Assembly: GCF_900453205.1 (NCBI RefSeq)
Contig: NZ_UGQU01000003.1
Location: forward strand, 558,001 to 622,000
Origin: Moraxella lacunata
GTDB lineage: Bacteria; Pseudomonadota; Gammaproteobacteria; Pseudomonadales; Moraxellaceae
DNA: 64,000 bases
Direction of reading: 5' to 3'
Part shown: in pieces, positions 56,801 through 64,000 of the stretch
How the letters are laid out: the number at the start of each line of letters is the position of its first letter
Position numbering within the stretch: the first letter of the stretch is position 1
Translations under genes and position numbers: made by a program
The notes under the pieces: generated by a model
What the model was told of the DNA's origin: nothing
The model's input: the letters and a program-made list of their open reading frames with translations, nothing else
The model's database searches: none

Positions 56801-57392
56801 ATGCTTTTATCTGCAACGCCTAAGCCGTCTGGACAGTTGGGACATACCTACCCTTGATAAGCCTGCCACGACTTATGATAACAATGTAGCTCGTGTCATG
56901 GACGTTGCTCGGTCGGTAGGTGTCAATCTAGACAGCACCATCAAGCACGCTTATCAAACGGCACTCAATCACGCCCAAACTACCCTACAAGGGCCAACGG
57001 GCGAGACCAACACCCTATCATGGCATGCCCCACGCTCGGTGGCTTTGACAAATGGCACGCCAGACAAGGCTCTGGCGGTGCTTGTTGTGCTTGCCCTAAA
57101 TGGCACCAAGGCGCACGTTACCCCAAGCCATGAGCTTGCCCCTTACGCTGATAAGCTGACAGATGTGCTTGACGTCATGGAGCAACAAGGCGTGGATAAA
57201 AACACCATCATCGTGGCGTTGTCCGACCTACCGACTTCTGAAAAAGTGCGACTGTCAGAGCTAGACGGGGCGATTCGTCGTGTGATGGATGCCACAGATG
57301 GCTTTGACATGACACGTCTGTATCATGAAGTCAGCCAAAGTTATAACACCACAGCGGCAGGGGGTAACGCCAGTCTGATGGCAAGTGCCTAA
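53829..57392 (+). CDS. putA: Bifunctional proline dehydrogenase / glutamate-semialdehyde dehydrogenase
   Basis: PutA oxidises proline to glutamate in two steps, passing electrons to quinone through FAD and then to NAD+. The 1187-residue protein has an N-terminal helical arm, the PRODH barrel (YDGNGISVKLSAIHPRY; MIRLVKGAYWDSEIKWAQ; YAPVGTHKTLLAYLVRRLLENGANSSFV), and the aldehyde dehydrogenase domain (VVAISPWNFPLAIFVGEV; IAETGGMNAMIVD; catalytic Cys in FDSAGQRCSALRIL; QPFGGHGLSGTGPKAGG). A further 180 residues follow. No ribbon-helix-helix domain is seen at the N-terminus, so it is unlikely to be the self-repressing form. Confidence 0.96.
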   Translation: MFHFTHAQTPLKDAITAAYRLDETVAVRNLASILDFTQTQRDNIQSLARSLITQVRADRSKSSGVDALMHEFSLSSEEGIALMCLAEALLRIPDNATRDKLIRDKLADGDWRRHVGNSPSMFVNAAAWGLVLTGKLTTDVSDDSMGSSLTRVLQKGGEPFIRGGVNYAMKLLGKQFVTGQTIEEALTNGKERERLGYRFSFDMLGEAAMTQADADRYFNDYVSAIHAIGKDAKGRGVYDGNGISVKLSAIHPRYFRSQHKRVMSELLPRLKALFLLAKEYDIGLNIDAEEAHRLELSLELMEALVSDPDLAGFRGIGFVVQAYQKRCPFVIDYLIDLARRHNQKLMIRLVKGAYWDSEIKWAQVDGMDGYPVYTRKVHTDVSYLACAKKLLSAQDAIFPQFATHNAQTLATIYEVGKELDFEFQCLHGMGETLYDQVVGDKLDRRVRIYAPVGTHKTLLAYLVRRLLENGANSSFVNRIVDEKVSIDELVISPLDEIDVGNITPNPLTPNPRHIYGERKNSWGMDLSNEHVLSQLQDDMTMASGIDFNVSSLTHHDVVHIPAFAVLNPANHTDVVGQVAFINPNQVSDVVGVAINAQHSWQNVSPKERADMIRAFADLMEEPKRMALLMMVAVREAGKTLLNAIAEVREAVDFCRYYADECERLNLTTPLGTVVAISPWNFPLAIFVGEVVSALCAGNTVVAKPAEQTSIIAHLAVSWLHEAGIPTDVLQLVLGAGDVGGVLTADERIDGVIFTGSTDVAKRINTLLAKRSDNPVLIAETGGMNAMIVDSTALPEQVCADVLASAFDSAGQRCSALRILCIQEDIAEPMIEMIKGAMDELVVSDPRLLSTDVGPVIDSEAQANLLDHINTLKQTSDYHEVRVTDGEQGTFVAPILFELKDLSQLKKEVFGPVLHVVRYKAHELDDVIDSINKKGYALTHGIHSRIDGTIEHITNRIQAGNVYINRNIVGAVVGVQPFGGHGLSGTGPKAGGCFYLQRLSRLDSWDIPTLDKPATTYDNNVARVMDVARSVGVNLDSTIKHAYQTALNHAQTTLQGPTGETNTLSWHAPRSVALTNGTPDKALAVLVVLALNGTKAHVTPSHELAPYADKLTDVLDVMEQQGVDKNTIIVALSDLPTSEKVRLSELDGAIRRVMDATDGFDMTRLYHEVSQSYNTTAAGGNASLMASA

Positions 57393-57467
57393 TCTAAAAT
57401 CGGTATTCTAAACGGACAAAATGCGGTATAATGGCACAAATTTATACCGCTCATTTGCCAATCTGTC

Positions 57468-59603
57468 ATGTCCGAATACCAAGTTTTAGCACGCAAATAC
57501 CGCCCCAAAAATTTTAGCGAATTATTGGGGCAAACCCACGTCTCCCAAGCCCTATCGCACGCCATTGATACAGGGCGATTGCACCACGCTTATCTGTTTA
57601 CAGGCACTCGTGGCGTGGGTAAAACGACCATTGCACGGATTTTGGCAAAGTGCCTAAACTGCGAAACGGGCATTACCAGTACGCCCTGCGGTGTGTGCGA
57701 TACTTGCGTGAGCGTGGATAATGGGCGGTTTATTGATTTGATTGAGATTGATGCGGCAAGTCGCACCAAAGTAGAAGACACTCGGGATTTGCTAGAAAAT
57801 GTCCCCTACGCTCCCACGCAGGGGCGGTACAAAGTGTATCTCATTGACGAGGTGCATATGCTCTCCACGCATTCGTTTAACGCCCTATTAAAAACACTAG
57901 AAGAACCGCCCCAGCACGTCAAATTTATCCTAGCGACCACCGATCCCCAAAAGCTCCCCATTACCATTGTCTCTCGCTGTTTGCAATTTGTGCTTCGTCC
58001 GATGTCGCAAGCGTTGCTCCACGCCCATTTAGCCAAAATCCTACACGCTGAGAACATCGCACACGATGACACCGCCCTGTGGCAACTGGCTCAGTCCGCC
58101 AAAGGCTCGGTGCGTGATGCCTTATCCTTGACCGACCAAGCCATTGCGTTTGGCGGGGGACAAGTCGGGGCGGATACCGTCATGGAGATGCTCGGGCTTG
58201 TGGATAGCCTTGATGTGCTGGATTTGGTGCGTGATATTTATCACGATGACCGCTCGGGCGTGGCTCGCCATATTGCCCGAATGCGTGAGCAAATGGTGGA
58301 CGCAACCGCCTTGCTTGACCGCCTTGTGGACAGCTTTCATGCGATGGCTCTGGTGCAGATTTTGCCCGATATGCCCCTTGATATGAACGATGAGCAAAAA
58401 CAGGCATTTTATCATCTTGCCCACACTTTACCTGCCGATGTCATACAGCTTTATTATGAGATTAGTGTCAAGGCACGAGACAGCGTTCGCCTTGCCAGTA
58501 CACCCATGCAGGCGTTGGAAATGGGGATTTTGCGACTGCTTGCGTTTCGTCCGCTTGCTCATAATGAAGTCATTTATCAAGAACCCAAACCAATTTTAAA
58601 TCAAGAAATAAATAATGCTATCAATCAAAGTTTAAATGATGAGAGTTTAAATGATGAGAGTTTAAATGATGAGAGTTTAAATGATGAGAGTTTAAATGAT
58701 GAGAGTTTAAATGATGAGAGTTTAAATGATGAGAGTTTAAATGATGAGAGTTTAAATGATGAGAGTTTAAATGATGAGAGTTTAAATGATGAGAGTTTAA
58801 ATGATGAGAGTTTAAATGATGAGAGTTTAAATGATGAGAGTTTAAATGATGAGAGTTTGGCGATTTCACAAAATACAGAAATTATAGAAAATCACCATCA
58901 AGAAATTGGCAATCAAGAAATTGGCAATCAAGAAATTGGCAATCAAGAAATTGGCAATCAAGAAATTGGCAATCAAGAAATTGGCAATCAAGAAATTGGC
59001 AATCAAGAAATTGGCAATCAAGAAATTGGCAATCAAGAAATTGGCAATCAAGAAATTGGCAATCAAGAAATTGGCAAAGCGGTAAATAATTCTCAATCAA
59101 TCAATGACATTAAGCCATCAGGACAGATAACCAAAGAGCAGTTAAAAAATGAACTCATGCCACAGCAGGTAGCGTTGGCAGGCGAGTGGACACCAGAGAA
59201 ATGGGATTATTGGGTGGCGGTGGCACGCCGTGAGCATAAGCTCGATGCCGATGAATTGGCGATGGTGAGTCATGCGATGATGGTGGGGCAGATAGATGGC
59301 GACTGTCAGCTGTATGTGCCTGAGCATAATAAGCAGATTTTTTCAAGTTTTAAGAGCTTTGCCAAAAAATTTGGTCAAGATTTTGCAAATGGTCGCTTGT
59401 GTGATGAGATGCCACTGCTGTCCCAAAGCGAATTTGCTCATCTTGCCACGCCTGTACAAAAACAAAAACAACGAGATGAGCAGGTATTAGCCATCGCCAG
59501 CAATCAGCTGTTAAACAGCCCTGTCTTACAAAGCCTGTATCGAGGCAACTTTATCAATGATGACAATGCCATCACGTCGGTGCGACTGACGTTAAATGAG
59601 TAG
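57468..59603 (+). CDS. dnaX: DNA polymerase III subunit tau (dnaX), with expanded repeats
   Basis: DnaX is the clamp-loader ATPase and replisome organiser. The 711-residue protein begins YQVLARKYRPKNFSELLGQ and has Walker A GTRGVGKTTIARILAK near 45-60, a zinc module (CLNCETGITSTPCGVCDTC), Walker B LIDEVHML and the SRC motif in TIVSRCLQF. Between domain III and the tau-specific C-terminus, 15 SLNDE units (58629-58853) and 11 IGNQE units (58905-59069) form a 135-residue low-complexity linker. After the repeats the C-terminus resumes at LAGEWTPEKWDYWVAVARREHKLDADELAM. An A6 run at 59144-59149 could give a short gamma form. Confidence 0.96.
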   Translation: MSEYQVLARKYRPKNFSELLGQTHVSQALSHAIDTGRLHHAYLFTGTRGVGKTTIARILAKCLNCETGITSTPCGVCDTCVSVDNGRFIDLIEIDAASRTKVEDTRDLLENVPYAPTQGRYKVYLIDEVHMLSTHSFNALLKTLEEPPQHVKFILATTDPQKLPITIVSRCLQFVLRPMSQALLHAHLAKILHAENIAHDDTALWQLAQSAKGSVRDALSLTDQAIAFGGGQVGADTVMEMLGLVDSLDVLDLVRDIYHDDRSGVARHIARMREQMVDATALLDRLVDSFHAMALVQILPDMPLDMNDEQKQAFYHLAHTLPADVIQLYYEISVKARDSVRLASTPMQALEMGILRLLAFRPLAHNEVIYQEPKPILNQEINNAINQSLNDESLNDESLNDESLNDESLNDESLNDESLNDESLNDESLNDESLNDESLNDESLNDESLNDESLNDESLNDESLAISQNTEIIENHHQEIGNQEIGNQEIGNQEIGNQEIGNQEIGNQEIGNQEIGNQEIGNQEIGNQEIGNQEIGKAVNNSQSINDIKPSGQITKEQLKNELMPQQVALAGEWTPEKWDYWVAVARREHKLDADELAMVSHAMMVGQIDGDCQLYVPEHNKQIFSSFKSFAKKFGQDFANGRLCDEMPLLSQSEFAHLATPVQKQKQRDEQVLAIASNQLLNSPVLQSLYRGNFINDDNAITSVRLTLNE
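58629..58853. repeat. 15 x 15-base tandem repeat in dnaX (SLNDE)
   Basis: Fifteen head-to-tail copies of AGTTTAAATGATGAG with no visible variation, each encoding SLNDE. The unit is a multiple of three, so copy changes keep the dnaX frame. The final copy passes into AGTTTGGCG. Confidence 0.97.
58905..59069. repeat. 11 x 15-base tandem repeat in dnaX (IGNQE)
   Basis: Eleven identical copies of ATTGGCAATCAAGAA, followed by a partial ATTGGCAAA. The unit is also 15 bases but unrelated in sequence to the first array. It lies 51 bases downstream of it. Confidence 0.97.
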
Positions 59604-59621
59604 AAGTGAGCAGGGCGATTG

Positions 59622-60245
59622 CTACACTTCATACACAAAAGCGTCTTTTAGCTGACTAAAATCATTCACACTCACCTCTAAGTCATGAATCAAGCCGTCT
59701 TTTAACCCATAAATCCAGCCGTGTACGGACAGCTTTTGCCCCCTGTGCCATGCGTTTTGGACGATGGTGGTGTGGCAGACGTTGGTCACTTGGCGTTTGA
59801 CATTAAGCTCGCACAAAAGGTCGGTTTGCTCATCGATGTTTAGGTTGTCAAATTTATCCAAATATTGATAATGAATGCCTTTGAGTGAGCGTAACCAGTT
59901 ATCAATCAGTCCAAACTCTTGGTGCGACAGTGCCGCAAGCACCCCACCACAGCCATAATGACCGCAGACGATGATATGCTCAACCTTTAACATGTCTACG
60001 GCGTATTGTAGGGCGGACAGTAGATTCATGTCGGTGGCGACGACCATGTTCGCCACATTGCGATGGACAAACAGCTCGCCTGGCATGAGTCCAACCACTT
60101 CATTGGCAGGGACACGGCTGTCAGAACAGCCAATCCAAAAATAATTGGGCGACTGCTGACGGGCAAGACTGGGAAAATAATCAGGGTCACGAGCGGAGAG
60201 GCTCTCTGCCCAAAAACGGTTGGATTCTAATAAGTCGGATAACAT
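59622..60245 (-). CDS. can: Beta-carbonic anhydrase
   Basis: A 207-residue zinc enzyme interconverting CO2 and bicarbonate. Zinc ligands are Cys about 40, His about 96 and Cys about 99 (FWIGCSDSRVPANEV; VCGHYGCGGV), with the Asp42-Arg44 dyad in CSDSR. FVHRNVANMV and the C-terminal VHGWIYGLKDGLI also fit the E. coli Can type. It lies tail to tail with dnaX and divergent to the Crp/Fnr gene. Confidence 0.95.
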   Translation of the reverse strand: MLSDLLESNRFWAESLSARDPDYFPSLARQQSPNYFWIGCSDSRVPANEVVGLMPGELFVHRNVANMVVATDMNLLSALQYAVDMLKVEHIIVCGHYGCGGVLAALSHQEFGLIDNWLRSLKGIHYQYLDKFDNLNIDEQTDLLCELNVKRQVTNVCHTTIVQNAWHRGQKLSVHGWIYGLKDGLIHDLEVSVNDFSQLKDAFVYEV

Positions 60246-60441
60246 GACGGCTCCAAATGCAGTAAACTATACTATTAAAATAGCACATTTATCAAGCGTT
60301 GCCATACCAATAACCGCCAAAGTCAGTAGGTAAAAACTAGCCAAAAGGGGTAGGTCGCGGTTTTGGTCTGTGCTTTTGGGGAATATGGCAGGCAGGCAGG
60401 GCAGGGTATGATAATGCCACTTATTTTGTATAGCTGACATC

Positions 60442-61278
60442 ATGAAATCTGCCGAACACACCAAAAAAGCCTACCTTGATATCCTACAAACGCACCCTTT
60501 ATTCGCTCTGCTGCCCCAATCTGAGACGGGGCAGGCGGTCAAAGATGAACTGCTTAGCCAAGTGGTGATTCATGAATATGCCAAGGGTGAGCTGATTTTT
60601 ATTCAGCACAGCGTGGTTGAAAATTTGTATTTTTTGCTAGATGGGCAGGTGATGTGTCATCGTGAACTGCCGAGCGGGCAGGCGTGCTTGATTGCCAGCT
60701 ATCATGAGATGGGGCTGATTAACGAGAGCGTGCTGTGGGGTTTGGAGACAGATGATTATCCCAACTTTGGTACGGGCATTTATCGGGTTGGGCAGGTGGA
60801 TGATGTGGATGGGAAAACCCCTAGCAAAGCCAATATCGCCACACGTCATTCCAAACTGCTCATCAAAGAGCGAGGCATTCATCAGCTGACCGCCACCGCC
60901 AAACAGCCGACCATTGTGGCGACGTTGCCAGTGCAGGCTTATTTTGAGAGCATTGCTAGCTTTGATTTAGGCAACCTCATCATGTGGTTTTGTGATACCA
61001 TCAGCAAACGCATGTACTATCATCTTATCAGTAGCGACCTGCTTGCCTTTGTTCAAGCAAAATCCAAACTTAGCTACTATTTTCTTACTCATTATCCTGT
61101 GGGCGTGCCGTTTGAATTGCCATTTAGCCAAAAACAGTTGGCAGGGCAGATTGGACTGCGTCCTGAGACACTCTCTCGCACCCTAAAAGAACTCATTAGT
61201 GCAGGACTCATCACCAAACGCAAGTCGCAATACTGCCTGATGGACGCCGAAGGGTTATTGGAACTCGTGAGCGAGTAG
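60442..61278 (+). CDS. Crp/Fnr-family transcription regulator
   Basis: A 278-residue regulator with an N-terminal cyclic-nucleotide-type barrel (YAKGELIFIQHSVVENLYFLLDGQVMCHREL) and a C-terminal helix-turn-helix (FSQKQLAGQIGLRPETLSRTLKELISAGLI). A long insertion (about residues 95-150, including DDVDGKTPSKANIATRHSK) interrupts the barrel. The N-terminal Cys cluster of FNR is absent, so it is not an Fe-S oxygen sensor of that type; a DNR/NarR-like NO or nitrate-linked regulator fits its place beside narXL. The stop is one base from the end of narL, which faces it. Confidence 0.85.
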   Translation: MKSAEHTKKAYLDILQTHPLFALLPQSETGQAVKDELLSQVVIHEYAKGELIFIQHSVVENLYFLLDGQVMCHRELPSGQACLIASYHEMGLINESVLWGLETDDYPNFGTGIYRVGQVDDVDGKTPSKANIATRHSKLLIKERGIHQLTATAKQPTIVATLPVQAYFESIASFDLGNLIMWFCDTISKRMYYHLISSDLLAFVQAKSKLSYYFLTHYPVGVPFELPFSQKQLAGQIGLRPETLSRTLKELISAGLITKRKSQYCLMDAEGLLELVSE

Positions 61279-61279
61279 A

Positions 61280-61939
61280 CTATTTATCCAAATGCCCGAC
61301 CGCCCATACCGCCGCTTCGACACGAGTACGCAGACCGATTTTGGCTAGGATGTGCTTGACGTGGACTTTGACAGTGGATTCGGCAATGCCCAGTTTGTTG
61401 CCTATCATCTTGTTGCTCATGCCGTCTCGTATCATGTACAGCACTTGGAGTTCACGGTCGGTCAGGTCAAGATTACTCTCAGGCTGGGCAGGTTTTCGCA
61501 TGGCGGCCGCCAAAATAGGGGCAAGGGCAGGGCTGATGACAAGCTCGCCACGCAGGATACGGCGGATATTACCAATAATCTCATCAGGTTCCATGTCTTT
61601 TAACAGATAACCGTCCACGCTCAACGCTAGGGCGTCTTGGACGTCTTTGATGTTGTCAGAGACGGTAAATAGTAGCACCTTGCCGTCAATTTGGCGTTCT
61701 CGGATGGCTTTTAGAGTTTCAAGTCCGTTCATCACGGGCATGTTGTGGTCTAGCACAATCAAATCCACGCTCTCATCTTGTAAAAAGCTCAACGCTTCAA
61801 TGCCATGATTGGCTTCCCCTGCCACTTCAATATCCATCTCTAAGGATAATAAGTCTGCCATGCCACGCCGTAACATGGGGTGGTCATCAACAAGTAATAG
61901 GTGGGCAGGGCTGGTGGCGGTATAGATTTTTTGACTCAT
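61280..61939 (-). CDS. narL: Nitrate/nitrite response regulator, NarL type
   Basis: A 219-residue NarL/FixJ response regulator. The receiver domain has the acidic pair in LLLVDDHPMLRRG and the phosphorylated Asp about 64 in DLIVLDHNMPVMNG, with the conserved Thr/Lys region LLFTVSDN and GYLLKDMEPDEI. The LuxR-type helix-turn-helix is LTDRELQVLYMIRDGMSNKMIGNKLGIAESTVKVHVKHILAKIGL. It is transcribed with narX upstream (91-base gap) on the minus strand. Nitrate specificity comes from the paired narX. Confidence 0.92.
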   Translation of the reverse strand: MSQKIYTATSPAHLLLVDDHPMLRRGMADLLSLEMDIEVAGEANHGIEALSFLQDESVDLIVLDHNMPVMNGLETLKAIRERQIDGKVLLFTVSDNIKDVQDALALSVDGYLLKDMEPDEIIGNIRRILRGELVISPALAPILAAAMRKPAQPESNLDLTDRELQVLYMIRDGMSNKMIGNKLGIAESTVKVHVKHILAKIGLRTRVEAAVWAVGHLDK

Positions 61940-62029
61940 GATAATATTTTTGGTTGGTTGGGTGAAATCGGTTAAGTTAAATAAATAATCGGTTTAATAA
62001 ATGTGACAGAATACTCTATTATACCCCAT

Positions 62030-64000
62030 TTATGACTCCGATGTTTTACCAAATTCATCATCGAGTTCATGGGTAAGCTCATAAGTGACGGTGCTGATTT
62101 GTTCGGCAGTCCATTCTTTGAGCTTGGGTTTGGGGCGTGGACTTTTTAGCTTTTTTAAGAAAAATTGGGGTAAAAAGCGAACGAATACTTCGGTGCCTGT
62201 GGGACGAGTTGGCTCGGTGCTAATCGTACCACCTAGACTCAACGCCCGCTCGCCCATGGTACTAAGCCCGTAGTGTTCAGGTTTTTCTTTGTCACTTTGA
62301 CGAATGCCAATGCCATCATCACTGATACGCAAGATGACTTCATAACTGATGCTGTCTTGGTAGAGCGTGATATTGACGTTCTTGGCGTGGGCGTGCTTGT
62401 GGACGTTGGACAGAGCTTCTCGGGTGATTTGCAACAAATCCACCTGCTCGGACGCAGATAGGTTTAGGGTTAATACTTGGTTGTCAAAGTTGATGTTAAA
62501 TCCGCCTTTGGCTTCAAACTCTTTAACCGTTATTTTTAAGGCGTCATTAAAATCGCCCCCATCCACTTTTAGGCGGAAGGTGTTTAATAAGTCTCGCAAT
62601 TGGGCGTAGGCGTGACTGGTGCCGTCATTTAGGTCGGTGCGGACTTTGTCTTGTTTTTGATGGATTTTTAGTAAAGTTTCTCTATTTTGTAGGTTTGGCT
62701 CATTAGCAAGCAGTTTTTTCTCTTGTTCGCCTAGGGTTTTTAGCATGGCGGACTGGATTTTTAGGTGCGACAACGTCTGGGCAATGGAGTCGTGCAATTC
62801 ACGGGCAAAGGTGTTACGCTCTTCGGACAGCAGTAGCTCTTCGGCTTGTTTTTGGCGTTGGTTTGACATAAAGGTCAAGGCGATGAGCTGTGCCAAAATA
62901 CCAAGCAGGTCATGCTCAGATAAGCCGTTATCGTCGCTGATGTTAAGTAGGGCAATGCGGTTTTTTGCCACGGGGCTGACAGGCTCACGCACCAGTAGCT
63001 CACCCCAGTTGGCATCAGTGCTTTTGATGGGGATGATACGGGTGTGCGTGTCGGTTTTTAGGTCGCAATACTCGCAGTCGTCAGGCGTACAAAAGTCATG
63101 ATGTTTACGCTCCGATAGACTCATGATGACGTTATTTTCAAAATTTTGCCCATGAATGCACAGCGACAGCTCCGTGTTGGGCAGTAGGTGGGCGAAATTT
63201 TGAATGAGTTCATGAAGCTCTTCGGTGTTGAGATGGTGCGTGGTGGCGATTTTCTCAGCAAAATGGTACAGGCTGTATAGAGCCTTGTTGCTTTGGGTGA
63301 GATGGTGTGTTTTGCGTTTGACTTCGGCTTCAAGCTCGGCTTGGTGGTTTTTGATGAGTGTGAGCATGGCAAAAAAAGCGTCCGACAGCTCGTTTAGCTC
63401 TTGATAGCCTTTGATGTCCATCTTGCCCGCCTGCATGTCAAGCGATTTGCCTTGCCTAAAGTGCCGAGCGGTGGCAGTTAGGTTTTTTAGGGGGGTTAGA
63501 GCATTGCGGTGTAGCTCCCACATGCCGACCAACATTACAAAGGTGATGAGTAGTAGCGAGATGATTTGGACGTGCTGTTGGTGTTCTTGGCGGTACTCGT
63601 TGCGTTTGCCGATGGCGTCCACCAGATGATTGACATCATCCAAAAACACCAAAGAATGCTGATAAAATGCCGTGCTGTCGCTTTGTTTTAAACTTGGAAG
63701 TAAGGTGTGTTCCCAATCATGGCGGATTTTGGTGAGTGCCTTATCAATGTCGCCATGTTTATTGCTGTTCTTGGCTTGGTATAGGCTTAGTTTGTCAAGA
63801 CGGGCGGTCATGTCGTCTGCCAAGATGGGGTTTGGCGTGTGGGGTGAATTTGGGTTTGCCGACAGTGCCAACTCGTGATTGATACGGTAGGTTGCCATAC
63901 GGATGGAACCTGCGTCATTGATGGCTTGGGCGTCCTTTTCGGCGGTATTGGCAAGATAAAAACTGTATGCAGAAGCGGTCAAAATCGTACAAAAAATAAA
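62030..64000 (-). CDS. narX: Nitrate/nitrite sensor histidine kinase, NarX type (5' end outside window)
   Basis: A sensor kinase running off the window; the frame is open to the last base (FIFCTILTASAYSFYL is the end of the first membrane helix). The periplasmic P-box, which binds nitrate in NarX/NarQ, is visible as DAQAINDAGSIRMATYRIN. Then follow a second helix (ISLLLITFVMLVGMWEL), HAMP, a signalling coiled coil, a Cys cluster (CTPDDCEYCDL), the HisKA_3 box RELHDSIAQTLSHLK and an ATPase domain (ALSNVHKHAHAKNV; ISDDGIGI; GLSTMGERALSLGG). It forms an operon with narL. Confidence 0.93.
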   Translation of the reverse strand, partial: FIFCTILTASAYSFYLANTAEKDAQAINDAGSIRMATYRINHELALSANPNSPHTPNPILADDMTARLDKLSLYQAKNSNKHGDIDKALTKIRHDWEHTLLPSLKQSDSTAFYQHSLVFLDDVNHLVDAIGKRNEYRQEHQQHVQIISLLLITFVMLVGMWELHRNALTPLKNLTATARHFRQGKSLDMQAGKMDIKGYQELNELSDAFFAMLTLIKNHQAELEAEVKRKTHHLTQSNKALYSLYHFAEKIATTHHLNTEELHELIQNFAHLLPNTELSLCIHGQNFENNVIMSLSERKHHDFCTPDDCEYCDLKTDTHTRIIPIKSTDANWGELLVREPVSPVAKNRIALLNISDDNGLSEHDLLGILAQLIALTFMSNQRQKQAEELLLSEERNTFARELHDSIAQTLSHLKIQSAMLKTLGEQEKKLLANEPNLQNRETLLKIHQKQDKVRTDLNDGTSHAYAQLRDLLNTFRLKVDGGDFNDALKITVKEFEAKGGFNINFDNQVLTLNLSASEQVDLLQITREALSNVHKHAHAKNVNITLYQDSISYEVILRISDDGIGIRQSDKEKPEHYGLSTMGERALSLGGTISTEPTRPTGTEVFVRFLPQFFLKKLKSPRPKPKLKEWTAEQISTVTYELTHELDDEFGKTSES

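Noticed and set aside
58629-59069. CRISPR array
   Set aside because: The units are contiguous 15-base copies with no unique spacers, are in frame with dnaX, and no cas gene is nearby.
58621-59100. Long minus-strand reading frames through the dnaX repeats (NSHHL and NFLIA repeats)
   Set aside because: They are produced by the 15-base periodic arrays, have no ribosome sites, and lie opposite an essential gene in the correct frame.

Overview
The window reads as a chromosomal segment of a Moraxella-like gammaproteobacterium (Moraxellaceae). Supporting features are moderate-to-low GC with many AT-rich cargo genes, the long (about 530-residue) form of isocitrate lyase, glcB, sthA, the ppsR/ppsA pair, ffh beside a divergent ypjD-like gene, a Neisseria-like peptidoglycan O-acetylation set, narXL with a Crp/Fnr regulator, and many short palindromic repeats. 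Genus is inferred from gene content; species cannot be read from the sequence.

Layout. 1-4.5 kb: leucine genes (end of leuC, leuD, leuB) interrupted by AT-rich cargo including a PIN toxin-antitoxin pair. 4.5-9.7 kb: a DUF3298-type lipoprotein, yceI, then on the minus strand sthA, a DUF4377-type lipoprotein and ppsR. 9.9-14 kb: a three-gene peptidoglycan O-acetylation/deacetylation cluster between ppsR and ppsA. 14-22 kb: ppsA, tRNA-Leu(CAA), and glyQ and glyS separated by a membrane protein and a probable GNAT toxin-antitoxin pair. 22-23.4 kb: IS110-family element A. 23.4-31.5 kb: glyA, ubiC, aceA, a secreted toxin-like protein with a candidate immunity gene, and glcB. 31.6-34.4 kb: a repeat-rich scar with a Hint-domain toxin remnant, IS110-family element B and a doubly damaged leuE-like gene. 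34.4-40.5 kb: ffh, ypjD, duplicated small lipoproteins around an orphan C-terminus, and a WG-repeat protein. 40.5-53.8 kb: dusA, GNAT, GTPase, fabH-like, NadR-like kinase, trmA, prfA, small membrane proteins, a PLD-like protein, lysS and a CPA1 antiporter. 53.8-64 kb: putA, dnaX with two expanded pentapeptide repeats, a beta-carbonic anhydrase, a Crp/Fnr regulator, and narL and narX (narX runs off the window).

Main discovery candidate. The two IS110-family elements are diverged from each other, and each has a noncoding region of about 160 nt upstream of its transposase that looks like a bridge RNA. Both regions share a TATAAT box, a compensatorily changed closing stem, and a donor-like guide (TACAGTTG) that recurs at the element's right end. 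The presumed target-guide loops differ, and each one matches the DNA the element actually sits in. Element A carries GCCCCTA and lies in a GCCCCT(A) inverted repeat inside a MITE. Element B carries GTACGCACCTT and lies next to GTACACACCTT in a different palindromic repeat family. This looks like two naturally reprogrammed bridge recombinases aimed at two intergenic repeat families.

How the genes fit together. aceA and glcB (glyoxylate shunt), ppsA with its regulator ppsR (PEP synthesis), sthA (NADPH/NADH balance) and putA (proline use) form a non-sugar carbon economy. narXL and the Crp/Fnr protein suggest nitrate-responsive respiration. Around these core genes, low-GC cargo (toxin-antitoxin pairs, toxin remnants, small lipoproteins, MITEs) has repeatedly lodged between gene pairs that normally adjoin.
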